Source: Rhodocyclaceae bacterium UBA2250 (lineage in GTDB: Bacteria > Pseudomonadota > Gammaproteobacteria > Burkholderiales > Rhodocyclaceae). From it: DNA of 22,343 nt. The stretch lies in assembly GCA_002347285.1 (NCBI GenBank), contig DDXW01000081.1, positions 1-22,343 on the forward strand. Direction: 5' to 3'. The translations under genes and the position numbers were made by a program. The notes under the pieces were generated by a model, which was not told the DNA's origin, did no database searches, and saw only the letters and a program-made list of their open reading frames with translations. Positions 8,688 through 15,912 of this stretch are shown piece after piece (position 1 is the first letter of the stretch; each line of letters begins with the position of its first letter).

Positions 8688-10328
8688 ATGCCGCAAATCA
8701 TCAACACCAACATCCCCTCGCTGAACGCCCAGCGCAACCTGAACGGCTCGCAGTCCGCGTTGTCGACCTCGCTGCAGCGCCTCTCCTCCGGCCTGCGCAT
8801 CAACTCCGCCAAGGACGACGCCGCCGGCCTGTCGATTTCCGAGCGCTTCACCTCCCAGATCCGCGGCCTCGACCAGGCCCGCCGCAACGCCAACGACGGC
8901 ATCTCGCTGTCTCAGACCGCCGAAGGCGCGCTCCAGTCGGCCGGCGACATCCTGCAGCGCGTCCGCGAACTGGCCGTCCAGTCGATGAACGCCACCAACT
9001 CGGCCGGCGACCGCCAGGCGCTGAACTCCGAAGTCTCGCAACTGACGCAGGAACTTCAGCGCATCTCGACCAACACCGAATTCAACGGTCTGAAGCTGCT
9101 CGACGGCTCCTTCACCGCCTCGACCTTCCAGGTCGGTGCCAACGCCAACCAGACCATCGTCGCCACCTCGGGCAACTTCCAGACCACCGCCTACGGCAAC
9201 TACCGCGTCGGCGGCCTCGCCGCTTCCACCCAGACCGGTCTCGGTGACCTGACCCAGGGTTCGACCGCTGGTGCGACACTGCTGACCTACGGCACGGGCG
9301 ACGTTTCCGGCATCACCTCGAACACGCTGACGCTGAACACCGCGACGGGCTCGACCGAAATCACCTACAACGACGGCGCCTCCGCCGCCGACGTCGCAGC
9401 GGCGATCAACCAGGCCGGCACCGGCGTGCGCGCCTCGGCGATCACCCAGTTCGTGCTCGGCGCGGACGATGCGGCTGCCGGCGCTGCCGGTTTCCAGCAG
9501 GACACCACCTACACCTTCTACCTCTCCACTGACGTTTCCGATCCGACCGGCGCCGCCGCGCCTGAGTCCGGCTTCACGACGATCTCCTTCACCACCGGCG
9601 GCAGCGACAGCACCGCCCCGGTCAACTCCGCCGAACAACTGAATGCGGCCGCCCAGGCCTTCAACGATGCCGCGGGCAAGACCGGTTTCACCGCCAGCGT
9701 CGTCAAGACCGACAACGGCCAGTACGGCCTCAAGATCACGAACGAAGCCGGCAAGGATCTGCGCATCGTCGCCGAAGACGCCACCAGCAGCGTCAGCGTC
9801 GAAGACGTGACGGTGATCGACGGCGACGACACCACCGCCTCGGCCCTGGCAGGAACGACCGTGGCAGCCGTCGCGGTGGCAGGCACCTGGGCTGACACCG
9901 AGGGCGACTGGATCACCGGACAGATCATCCTCGATTCCGACAAGTCGTTCTCGGTCACCGATGCCGGCACGATGTTCATGACCGCGGCTACCGCCCAGGC
10001 TGGCCAGCTGCAGAAGGTCGCCGAACTCGACGTCAGCACGGTCGATGCCGCGAGCCGCACCCTGGCGATGGCCGACTCGGCGCTCTCCGCGATCAGCAGC
10101 CAGCGCGCCCGCTACGGCGCTCTGCAGTCGCGCTTCGAGACTGCGATCGTCAACCTGCAGACGACCTCCGAGAACCTGTCGGCCTCCCGCTCGCGCATCC
10201 GCGACGCGGACTTCGCCGACGAAACCGCCAAGCTGTCGCGCAACCAGGTGCTGCAGCAGGCCGGCATGGCGATGCTCGCCCAGGCGAACGCGCTCTCGCA
10301 GAACGTCCTGACGCTCCTGCGCGGTTAA
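8688..10328 (+). CDS. Flagellin 2
   Basis: This 546-residue flagellin is paralogous to the preceding gene over its whole length. The D0/D1 ends are nearly the same (MPQIINTNIPSLNAQRNLNG; the last residues are NALSQNVLTLLRG). The central part also aligns, including the nearly identical block QFVLGADDAAAGAAGFQQDT. The start ATG at 8688 follows AAAGGGAAAGATC, and the N-terminus fits the family. A sigma-28-type promoter precedes it, so it is expected to be a late gene made once the hook is finished. The paralogues differ most at about residues 175-245 and 360-440, which should be surface exposed. Confidence 0.96.
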   Translation: MPQIINTNIPSLNAQRNLNGSQSALSTSLQRLSSGLRINSAKDDAAGLSISERFTSQIRGLDQARRNANDGISLSQTAEGALQSAGDILQRVRELAVQSMNATNSAGDRQALNSEVSQLTQELQRISTNTEFNGLKLLDGSFTASTFQVGANANQTIVATSGNFQTTAYGNYRVGGLAASTQTGLGDLTQGSTAGATLLTYGTGDVSGITSNTLTLNTATGSTEITYNDGASAADVAAAINQAGTGVRASAITQFVLGADDAAAGAAGFQQDTTYTFYLSTDVSDPTGAAAPESGFTTISFTTGGSDSTAPVNSAEQLNAAAQAFNDAAGKTGFTASVVKTDNGQYGLKITNEAGKDLRIVAEDATSSVSVEDVTVIDGDDTTASALAGTTVAAVAVAGTWADTEGDWITGQIILDSDKSFSVTDAGTMFMTAATAQAGQLQKVAELDVSTVDAASRTLAMADSALSAISSQRARYGALQSRFETAIVNLQTTSENLSASRSRIRDADFADETAKLSRNQVLQQAGMAMLAQANALSQNVLTLLRG

Positions 10329-10347
10329 TCGGGCAAGCTGAAAGGAA

Positions 10348-10373
10348 GTGGGGCACCCAGGCGGGTGCTCCAC
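10348..10373 (+). terminator. Stem-loop after flagellin 2
   Basis: GTGGGGCACCC pairs with GGGTGCTCCAC (11 bp, one G-U) around the loop AGGC, starting 20 bp after the flagellin 2 stop. No T run follows, so it may be a partial terminator or an mRNA-stabilising 3' structure that lets some transcription pass into flaG. Confidence 0.5.
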
Positions 10374-10411
10374 TGCCCGCTTAACGGCAATCGGCACGGA
10401 AGGAGCACATC

Positions 10412-10768
10412 ATGTCCATCCGCACTCTCGGCAGTTCGGTCGAACAGGCACCCCAGCCTGCACCGGCGGCCGCCGAAAGCACTCAGGCATCGCAAAAGCC
10501 TGCGCCCGCGGCTGAAGCCCGGCCGTCGGACGCGCCGCAAGCCAGCGCGGAACAGGTCAGGTCGGCGGTCGCCGAGATCGAGAGAATCGTGCAGATGTCC
10601 GCACGCAACCTGCAGTTCTCGATCGACGACGATAGCGGCAAGACCATCGTCTCGGTCATCGACAAGAACACCGGCGACCTGGTGCGCCAGATTCCTTCCA
10701 AGGAACTGATGGAAATCGCGAAGTCGGTCGGCCGCATGCAGGGCTTGCTGGTGAACGGCAAGGCCTGA
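10412..10768 (+). CDS. flaG: FlaG family protein
   Basis: This 118-residue protein has an Ala/Pro/Glu-rich, probably unstructured N-terminal half (about residues 1-50) and a conserved FlaG domain (about 52-115), including LQFSIDDDSGKTIVSVIDKN and VRQIPSKELMEIA. The family is associated with flagellar filament length or filament assembly, though its mechanism is poorly known. AAGGAG lies at an ideal distance from the ATG. Its position between flagellin and fliD is the usual one in polarly flagellated proteobacteria. I see no promoter of its own; read-through from flagellin 2 is likely. Confidence 0.92.
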   Translation: MSIRTLGSSVEQAPQPAPAAAESTQASQKPAPAAEARPSDAPQASAEQVRSAVAEIERIVQMSARNLQFSIDDDSGKTIVSVIDKNTGDLVRQIPSKELMEIAKSVGRMQGLLVNGKA

Positions 10769-10800
10769 GGCAGCAAGGCAGCAAGGCAGCAAGGCAGGAA
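10769..10800 (+). repeat. Four tandem 8-bp units after flaG
   Basis: GGCAGCAA occurs three times followed by GGCAGGAA, starting at the base after the flaG stop codon and ending at the base of the terminator hairpin. Short tandem tracts like this can change copy number by slippage. Confidence 0.85.
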
Positions 10801-10831
10801 ACCCGCGCCGCAAGGTTGCGGGTTTTTTCTT
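10800..10831 (+). terminator. Intrinsic terminator after flaG
   Basis: AACCCGC (10800-10806) pairs with GCGGGTT (10818-10824) and runs into a T-rich tract (TTTTTTCTTTT). This separates flaG from fliD, which has its own promoter. Confidence 0.85.
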
Positions 10832-10876
10832 TTCTGACCAATGGCATGCATCATGCTTTACCCATCATCACACCTC

Positions 10877-10903
10877 TTCAGTTTTCCCGATTTCGGACGA
10901 TAA
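10877..10903 (+). promoter_or_regulatory. Sigma-28-like promoter of fliD
   Basis: TTCAGTTT, an 11-bp spacer, then GACGATAA. 13 of 16 positions match the sigma-28 consensus with exact spacing. It lies 30 bp upstream of the fliD start and after the flaG terminator, so it should drive fliD-fliS-fliT and perhaps the genes beyond. Confidence 0.7.
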
Positions 10904-10933
10904 TTAGCTAAAGGTTTTTCCGGGAGCAGCACA

Positions 10934-12391
10934 ATGGCGACGATCACCTCCTCCGGCATCGGCTCCGGCCTCGACATCAACAGCATCATCACCCAGCTGA
11001 TGACGATCGAGAGCCAGCCGCTGACCCAGCTGGCCACCAAAGAGGCCAGCTATCAGGCCAAGCTGTCGGCCTTCGGTACCCTGCAAGGCGCCTTTGCCTC
11101 GCTGCAATCCGCCGCGCGTGCGCTCAAGTCCTCCACGCTGTTCAGCAGCATGACGGCCACCCCGGCGGACACGACGGTGCTGGCGGCCAGCGCGAACACC
11201 GCCGCCCAGGCCGCCGGCTATTCGGTCGATGTGGTCGCCCTCGCCAAGGGACAGACCATCGCCTCCCAGGCTTTTGCCGACATCACCTCCGACATCGCGG
11301 CGGCCGACGGCAAGCTGAAGATCGAACTGGGCACCTTCAGCGGCGGCACCTTCACGGCCGATGCGGCGAAGACGCCGGTGACCATCGACATCCCGCAGAA
11401 CGCCTCCTCGCTCGGCGAGATTCGCGACGCGATCAACAACGCCGGCGCTGGCGTCACCGCCCGCGTCATCGATGTCGGCGGCAATCAGTACAAGCTGATG
11501 ATCACGGCCGACGACACCGGCGCCAACCGCAGCCTGCGCATCACGGCCATGGACGACACCGGTACCCCCCTGGCGAAGGACAACACCGGCCTGGCCAAGC
11601 TCTACTTCGACCCGGCGGCAGCCAGCGGCAGCGGGAAGGAGTTCGCCGTCACGGTGGACGCCCAGGATGCCCACATCAAGATCAACTCGCTCGACATCTA
11701 CCGCTCGTCCAACACCATTTCCGACGCGATCACCGGCGTGACGCTGAAGCTCGCCAAGGAAGGCACGACCAGCCTGACGGTCGCCAAGAATACCGATGCC
11801 GTCAGCGGCGCCATCGACGCCTTCGTCAAGGCCTACAATGCCGCCAACGAGCAGGTGCGCCAGCTGACCGCCTTCAATACGGAAACCCTGCAGGCCTCCG
11901 TCCTGACCGGCGACAGCGGCGCCCGCGCCCTGCAGACCGCGCTGCGCGACATGACCAGCCTGAGCGTATCGACCCAGTCGTCATCGATCCGCCGCTTCTC
12001 CGACATCGGCATCACGCTGCAGCGCGACGGCTCGCTCCAGTTCAACAGCGCGAAACTCAAGAGCGCGCTGGAAGCCGACCCCGAGGCGGTCGAACAACTG
12101 GTCACCAGCGGCAATGCCGGCACGAGCGGCATCGCCACCCGCATGACCAGCATGCTCGACGGCATCCTGAGCAAAGAGAACGGCATCTTTACCAGCCGGA
12201 CCGAGGGCATCGACCGCAGCATCGCCGACATCGAGAAGCGCCGCGAGGCGCTGCAGCGCCGCCTCGTCCAGATCGAGGCACGCTACCGCAAGCAGTTCAG
12301 CGCGCTCGATGTCGCCATGTCCAACATGCAGCAGACCTCGCAGTATCTGCAGCAGCAGTTCGCCGCCCTCAGCAGCAGCAGTTCGTCCTGA
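10934..12391 (+). CDS. fliD: Flagellar filament cap protein FliD (HAP2)
   Basis: This 485-residue protein caps the growing filament and helps flagellin subunits fold into place outside the cell. The N-terminal FliD domain begins SSGIGSGLDINSIITQLM and continues through about residue 100. A flagellin IN-like motif lies around residues 150-195 (SSLGEIRDAINNAGAGVTAR). The C-terminal FliD domain follows at about 235-470 and ends in a Gln/Ser-rich tail. Length is normal. A GGGAG ribosome site precedes the ATG. fliS follows after 21 bp, so cap and export chaperones are made together. Confidence 0.95.
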   Translation: MATITSSGIGSGLDINSIITQLMTIESQPLTQLATKEASYQAKLSAFGTLQGAFASLQSAARALKSSTLFSSMTATPADTTVLAASANTAAQAAGYSVDVVALAKGQTIASQAFADITSDIAAADGKLKIELGTFSGGTFTADAAKTPVTIDIPQNASSLGEIRDAINNAGAGVTARVIDVGGNQYKLMITADDTGANRSLRITAMDDTGTPLAKDNTGLAKLYFDPAAASGSGKEFAVTVDAQDAHIKINSLDIYRSSNTISDAITGVTLKLAKEGTTSLTVAKNTDAVSGAIDAFVKAYNAANEQVRQLTAFNTETLQASVLTGDSGARALQTALRDMTSLSVSTQSSSIRRFSDIGITLQRDGSLQFNSAKLKSALEADPEAVEQLVTSGNAGTSGIATRMTSMLDGILSKENGIFTSRTEGIDRSIADIEKRREALQRRLVQIEARYRKQFSALDVAMSNMQQTSQYLQQQFAALSSSSSS

Positions 12392-12412
12392 TCCCGACCG
12401 GAAGAGCACAAC

Positions 12413-12838
12413 ATGTTCACCGCCAAATACAAGTCCGCCGATGCCTACAGCAAGGTGGGCATCCAGACGGGAGTGGTCGAAGCCAACCCGCACAAATTGA
12501 TCATGATGCTGTTCGACGGGGCGATGCTCGCGCTTTCGAACGCGGCGACCGGCCTGCGCGAAGGCGATCTCAAGAAGAAAGGTGAATCCATCTCCTGGGC
12601 CATCGACATCATTTCCCAGGGACTGCAATCCAGCCTCAGCCTGGAAAACGGCGGCGAAATCGCCGAAAAACTCAACGGCCTCTACGACTACATGTGCACC
12701 CGGCTGCTCTACGCCAACGCGCGCAACGATCCGCAGGCGCTGGAAGAGGTTTCCAGGCTGCTCGGCGAGATCCGCGGCGCCTGGGAAGAAATAGCCGGCG
12801 ATCCCGCTGTTGTTTCCTACAGCGGGAAAACCGCCTGA
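12413..12838 (+). CDS. fliS: Flagellin export chaperone FliS
   Basis: This 141-residue helical chaperone binds the C-terminal D0 region of flagellin in the cytoplasm and prevents early polymerisation. The family N-terminus AYSKVGIQTGVVEANPHKLI and the following MLFDGAMLAL (about residues 30-45) are clear, as is YDYMCTRLLYAN near residue 95. GGAAGAG precedes the ATG. It follows fliD by 21 bp and precedes fliT by 7 bp. Confidence 0.94.
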   Translation: MFTAKYKSADAYSKVGIQTGVVEANPHKLIMMLFDGAMLALSNAATGLREGDLKKKGESISWAIDIISQGLQSSLSLENGGEIAEKLNGLYDYMCTRLLYANARNDPQALEEVSRLLGEIRGAWEEIAGDPAVVSYSGKTA

Positions 12839-12845
12839 GGCTACC

Positions 12846-13178
12846 ATGCTGCCGATGGCTGCCCAGATCGAAATCTACGAACAGATGTGCGCGCTGTCCG
12901 CCCGCATGGTCGAGGCGGCGCGGGCCCAGGATTGGGACAACCTGGTCGCGCTCGAGGAGGCGGTCGCCGGCTTGCGCGATACCCTGATGCATGAATCGCA
13001 GGCGATGCCGAGCGCTCCGCAGGACGCCGAGAAGATGCGCTCGCTGATCCAGCGCATCCTGCAGGACGACGCGGAAATCCGCCGGCATACCGAGCCCTGG
13101 ATGGAGCAGGTACGGCGCTTCCTGACGGGCAACACGCGCAAGCGGCAAGTCGACCAGGCCTACGGCGCCGGCAGCTGA
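12846..13178 (+). CDS. fliT: FliT-like flagellar chaperone
   Basis: This 110-residue, mostly helical protein is in the usual fliT position after fliS. It has the weakly conserved FliT pattern: IEIYEQMCALSARMVEAARA, then WDNLVALEEAVAGLR. FliT chaperones the cap protein FliD and, in some bacteria, tunes flagellar transcription. I chose the ATG at 12846 because TGAGG lies six bases upstream; the same frame is open to 12810, which would overlap fliS by 29 bases. ATG 12855 is a second possibility. Identification rests on position and general pattern more than strong motifs. Confidence 0.8.
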   Translation: MLPMAAQIEIYEQMCALSARMVEAARAQDWDNLVALEEAVAGLRDTLMHESQAMPSAPQDAEKMRSLIQRILQDDAEIRRHTEPWMEQVRRFLTGNTRKRQVDQAYGAGS

Positions 13179-13220
13179 CCTGCCCGCCGCCTGCGTCGGC
13201 ATTCCTGCATCTGACGACAC

Positions 13221-14354
13221 ATGGTCCTGATTCCCCCCGATGCAGGCCTCCGGATGCGGCTGCAGACCGATGCGAACGCGCTGCAGCCGGTCGCGCCGGT
13301 CCATGAGCTTCCTTCCGACCTGCCCGATCTCCAGATCGGGCAGAGGTTTACGGCGCGCATCCAGGAAGCCCTGCCGGACAACACCTACAAGGCGCTCGTC
13401 GCCGGCAAGCAGCTGACGCTGCAACTGCCCGAGGGCGCCGGCGCGGGCGATCAGCTCGAGCTGGTGGTGGTCGACCGCTCGCCGCGCGTGCTGATCGCCC
13501 GGCAGGCGGAAACGGCAAGCAGCGGCGAGGCCGCTCCCTACCCGTTCGCCAGATTCAGCCCGGCGGCGCGCCTGATCGGCCAGTTGTTGCCGCCCGAAGG
13601 CGAGGCGCCGCCGGCGGCGCAGTTGAATCGCGGCCAGCCGCTGGTGGCGCAGCCGCCGCAGTCGCAGGCTGCTGTCGCGGAACTGACGTCCAAGCTGTCA
13701 CAATCGGTAACGCAGAGCGGCCTGTTCTATGAGGCGCACCAGGCGCAATGGGTCGCCGGCAAGCGCCCGCTCGAAGAGCTGCTGCAGGAACCGCAGGGGC
13801 AGAAATCGAGCCCCGCCGCCTTTCAGCATGCCGCCGCGGAAACGGCGGCCCGGACGATCTCGACCGCCAATCGCCCGATGACAGCCGAGGCCGTCATGCA
13901 GGCGCTGCAGGCCGGCAGCGAAAAACTCGGCGCTGGCGGGGCGGCGCAGGGCGGAACCACGTCTGCCCAGAGCCTCGCCCAGCAGGTGCCCGACGACCTG
14001 CGGCCGCTGGTGCAGCAGCAGCTCGACGCCGCCGGCACGCAGCGCATGATCTGGCAGGGCGAAATCTGGCCGCAGCAGACGATGGAATGGGAAATCGAAC
14101 GGGAGAACGAACGCGAGGCTGATGGCAGCAGCGAGGAGGAGGCGCGCTGGCGCACCGCGCTGTCGCTGACCACGCCGCGCCTCGGGCGGGTGGACGCGAA
14201 CCTGCAGCTGTCCTCCCGCGGCGTCGCCATCACGCTGGCCACGCCGCACGGCGCCAGCGCCGCCGACCTGCGCACCGCGGCACCGCTGCTGGCGGCGGCG
14301 CTCGATGCCGCCGGCGTGCCGCTGCTCGCCTTCCAGGTCAAGGAAGGGACGTGA
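13221..14354 (+). CDS. FliK-like flagellar hook-length control protein
   Basis: This 377-residue protein has a variable, Ala/Gln-rich first two-thirds and a C-terminal domain (about residues 270-377; TPRLGRVDANLQLSSRGVAI, then ADLRTAAPLLAAALDAAG) of the Flg_hook type found in FliK. In FliK this domain meets the export gate protein FlhB to switch substrate class. The next gene is a free-standing FlhB C-terminal homologue, so the two may work as a pair. The canonical fliK usually lies after fliJ and would be beyond this window, so I give no symbol. Residues about 235-243 (KLGAGGAA) are encoded by a copy of the dispersed 27-bp repeat. The ribosome site at 13221 is weak; ATG 13254 is an alternative. 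Confidence 0.8.
   Translation: MVLIPPDAGLRMRLQTDANALQPVAPVHELPSDLPDLQIGQRFTARIQEALPDNTYKALVAGKQLTLQLPEGAGAGDQLELVVVDRSPRVLIARQAETASSGEAAPYPFARFSPAARLIGQLLPPEGEAPPAAQLNRGQPLVAQPPQSQAAVAELTSKLSQSVTQSGLFYEAHQAQWVAGKRPLEELLQEPQGQKSSPAAFQHAAAETAARTISTANRPMTAEAVMQALQAGSEKLGAGGAAQGGTTSAQSLAQQVPDDLRPLVQQQLDAAGTQRMIWQGEIWPQQTMEWEIERENEREADGSSEEEARWRTALSLTTPRLGRVDANLQLSSRGVAITLATPHGASAADLRTAAPLLAAALDAAGVPLLAFQVKEGT
13919..13947 (+). repeat. Dispersed hairpin repeat, copy C (inside fliK-like gene)
   Basis: CGAAAAACTCG is followed by the hairpin GCGCTG-GCGGGG-CGGCGC (one G-U pair). Relative to other copies it has two extra A residues in the lead. It is read in frame as KLGAGGAA in the low-complexity linker of the FliK-like protein. 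Confidence 0.7.
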
Positions 14355-14683
14355 GCACGCTGCCGGACGAGGAGAAGGATGCGCTCGAAACAACGAGTGC
14401 GCGTGCGCTGGCGGTCGCGCTGAAATACGCACCGGGCGATCTGGCGCCGAAGGTCGTCGCCAAGGGCCGCGGCCTGATCGCCGAGGAGATCATCGCCCGC
14501 GCGAAAGCGCATGGCGTCTATGTGCATGAATCGCCTGAGCTGGTCACTCTGCTCTCGCAGGTGGACCTCGACGACCATATCCCGCCGACGCTCTACGTCG
14601 CCGTCGCCGAACTGCTGAGTTGGCTCTATCTGGTGGAACAGCAGGGCGCCAGTCTGGAGCCGCCGCGGTTCCCGGCACCCTGA
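14351..14683 (+). CDS. FlhB C-terminal domain homologue (FhlB type)
   Basis: This 110-residue protein resembles only the cytoplasmic domain of the export switch protein FlhB: LAVALKYAPGDLAPKVVAKG, then AHGVYVHESPELVTLLSQVD and LYVAVAELLSWLY. FlhB itself has four membrane helices and an NPTH self-cleavage motif before this point; here both are missing, and TSARA stands where NPTH would be. The GTG start at 14351 overlaps the stop of the FliK-like gene (GTGA), implying coupling. Such stand-alone homologues are known beside fliK-like genes. A role in substrate switching with the FliK-like protein is inferred. Confidence 0.85.
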   Translation: MSTLPDEEKDALETTSARALAVALKYAPGDLAPKVVAKGRGLIAEEIIARAKAHGVYVHESPELVTLLSQVDLDDHIPPTLYVAVAELLSWLYLVEQQGASLEPPRFPAP

Positions 14684-14715
14684 TGGAATAGAATCCGCGC
14701 TTGCGGAGACTATCC

Positions 14716-15495
14716 ATGAACGACGCCACCACCGGAACCCATGCCGCGCCCGTGCTCGAACAGGGCGAATACGACAAGTACATGCTGCGCACGCCGGTGG
14801 AGATCCAGGCGGTGCTGCGCAGCCTGCGCGATCGCGCGGCGCAGATCACGGTCTTCTTCAACGAGGGCAACGACCTGCTGCTCACCATGGTGCTGGCCGT
14901 CGAGAAGGATCATCTGATCCTCGATTTCGGCGCCGACGGCGAAGTCAATCGTCGTGCGGTCGCGGCCGGCAAGCTTTTCTGCGTCACCACGCTCGACAAG
15001 GTGCGCATCCAGTTCGCCCTCGGCGGCCTGCGCCAGGCGGACTACGAGGGGCGCCCCGCGTTCCGCGCCGCGCTGCCCGACGAACTGCTGCGCCTGCAGC
15101 GCCGCGAGTTCTACCGGCTGACCACGCCGGCCGCCCGCCCGCTCAAATGCCTGATGCCGCTGCCGCTGCCGGGAGGCGGCCTGCACCTGCACGAGGCGAA
15201 CGTCTATGACATCAGCGGGGGCGGCCTGGGCATTTCCATGCCGCCCGAGGAAGTCCCGTTCGCTGCCGGCCGTGTCTATCCGAACTGCCGCATCGACCTG
15301 CCCGAAGTCGGCATGGTCACCTGCACGATCAAGGTCTGCAGCTTCTTCGAAGTCCCGCTGCTGAACGGCGCGCGCAGCCGGCGCGCGGGCTGCGAGTTCG
15401 TCGATCTGCCGGGACCGATGATGACGCTGATCCAGCGTTACATCATCAAGGTGGAGCGCGAGCGCAAGGCGCGCGCTTCGGGACTGAACTTCTAG
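14716..15495 (+). CDS. ycgR: PilZ-domain flagellar brake protein, YcgR type
   Basis: This 259-residue cytosolic protein has an N-terminal YcgR domain (about 20-115) and a C-terminal PilZ domain (about 125-245). Both c-di-GMP binding motifs are present: RxxxR at Arg130-Arg134 (RREFYR) and DxSxxG at Asp165, Ser167, Gly170 (YDISGGGLGI). Proteins of this type bind c-di-GMP and act on the flagellar motor to slow or bias it. The ATG at 14716 has GGAG eight bases upstream; an in-frame TTG at 14701 is less likely. It is convergent with fliE, 16 bp away, with only a weak imperfect hairpin between them. Confidence 0.92.
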   Translation: MNDATTGTHAAPVLEQGEYDKYMLRTPVEIQAVLRSLRDRAAQITVFFNEGNDLLLTMVLAVEKDHLILDFGADGEVNRRAVAAGKLFCVTTLDKVRIQFALGGLRQADYEGRPAFRAALPDELLRLQRREFYRLTTPAARPLKCLMPLPLPGGGLHLHEANVYDISGGGLGISMPPEEVPFAAGRVYPNCRIDLPEVGMVTCTIKVCSFFEVPLLNGARSRRAGCEFVDLPGPMMTLIQRYIIKVERERKARASGLNF

Positions 15496-15511
15496 GACCG
15501 GGCTTTCCGGG

Positions 15512-15838
15512 TCAGACCGGCATGTTCATCACGTCCTGATAGGCCGTGACGAGCTTGTTGCGCACCTGCACCATCTGCTGGAAGGAGAGGCTGGCCTTCT
15601 GCAGGTTGATCATCACGTCCTGCAGATTGACGTTGCTGTCGCCGCTCGCGAATTCCTGCGTCATTTGCTGCGCCTGCTGCTGGGCCGCATTCACCTGATC
15701 GATCGCCGCCTTGAGCGCCTGGCCGAAGTCGGCGCCCTCGGCCGCGGAAGCGGCGGAGGCGGGCTTGCCCTGCGCAACGGCGCTGGCGGCGCGCAGTTCC
15801 GAAAGCATTTGTTCGAGGTTGCGGGTATCGATCGCCAT
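15512..15838 (-). CDS. fliE: Flagellar hook-basal body protein FliE
   Basis: This 108-residue protein links the MS ring to the rod and is among the first export substrates. The C-terminal half is typical: NVNLQDVMINLQKASLSFQQ and QVRNKLVTAYQDVMNMPV. The first 40 residues are Ala-rich and variable. It is transcribed from its own sigma-54 promoter at 15881, with a weak ribosome site. In many genomes fliE is joined directly to fliF; here fleR and fleS lie between them on the minus strand and fliF points the other way. Confidence 0.95.
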   Translation of the reverse strand: MAIDTRNLEQMLSELRAASAVAQGKPASAASAAEGADFGQALKAAIDQVNAAQQQAQQMTQEFASGDSNVNLQDVMINLQKASLSFQQMVQVRNKLVTAYQDVMNMPV

Positions 15839-15880
15839 GATTTCAGCTTTGTCAGTCCGGACTGATGTTCAGCGTTTTAT

Positions 15881-15896
15881 AGCAAACCGCGTGCCG
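15881..15896 (-). promoter_or_regulatory. Sigma-54 promoter of fliE
   Basis: On the minus strand CGGCACG-CGGT-TTGCT matches the -24/-12 consensus except for the first base, with the exact 10-bp GG-to-GC spacing. It is 42 bp upstream of the fliE start, in the short gap between fleR and fliE, so fliE has a promoter separate from fleSR. Confidence 0.85.
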
Positions 15897-15912
15897 ATGC
15901 GCCAGGTTTTGT

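Noticed and set aside
10391..10406. CGGCACG-GAAG-GAGC upstream of flaG as a sigma-54 promoter
   Set aside because: It overlaps the flaG ribosome site and would start transcription inside the coding sequence.
14684..14698. GG-N10-GC upstream of ycgR as a sigma-54 promoter
   Set aside because: Only the GG and GC dinucleotides match; the -12 element is TCCGC. It would also put the transcript start almost at the start codon.
15496..15513. Hairpin between ycgR and fliE as a bidirectional terminator
   Set aside because: The stem is interrupted (GACC/GGTC with a mismatch, then GG/CC) and has no T run on either side.
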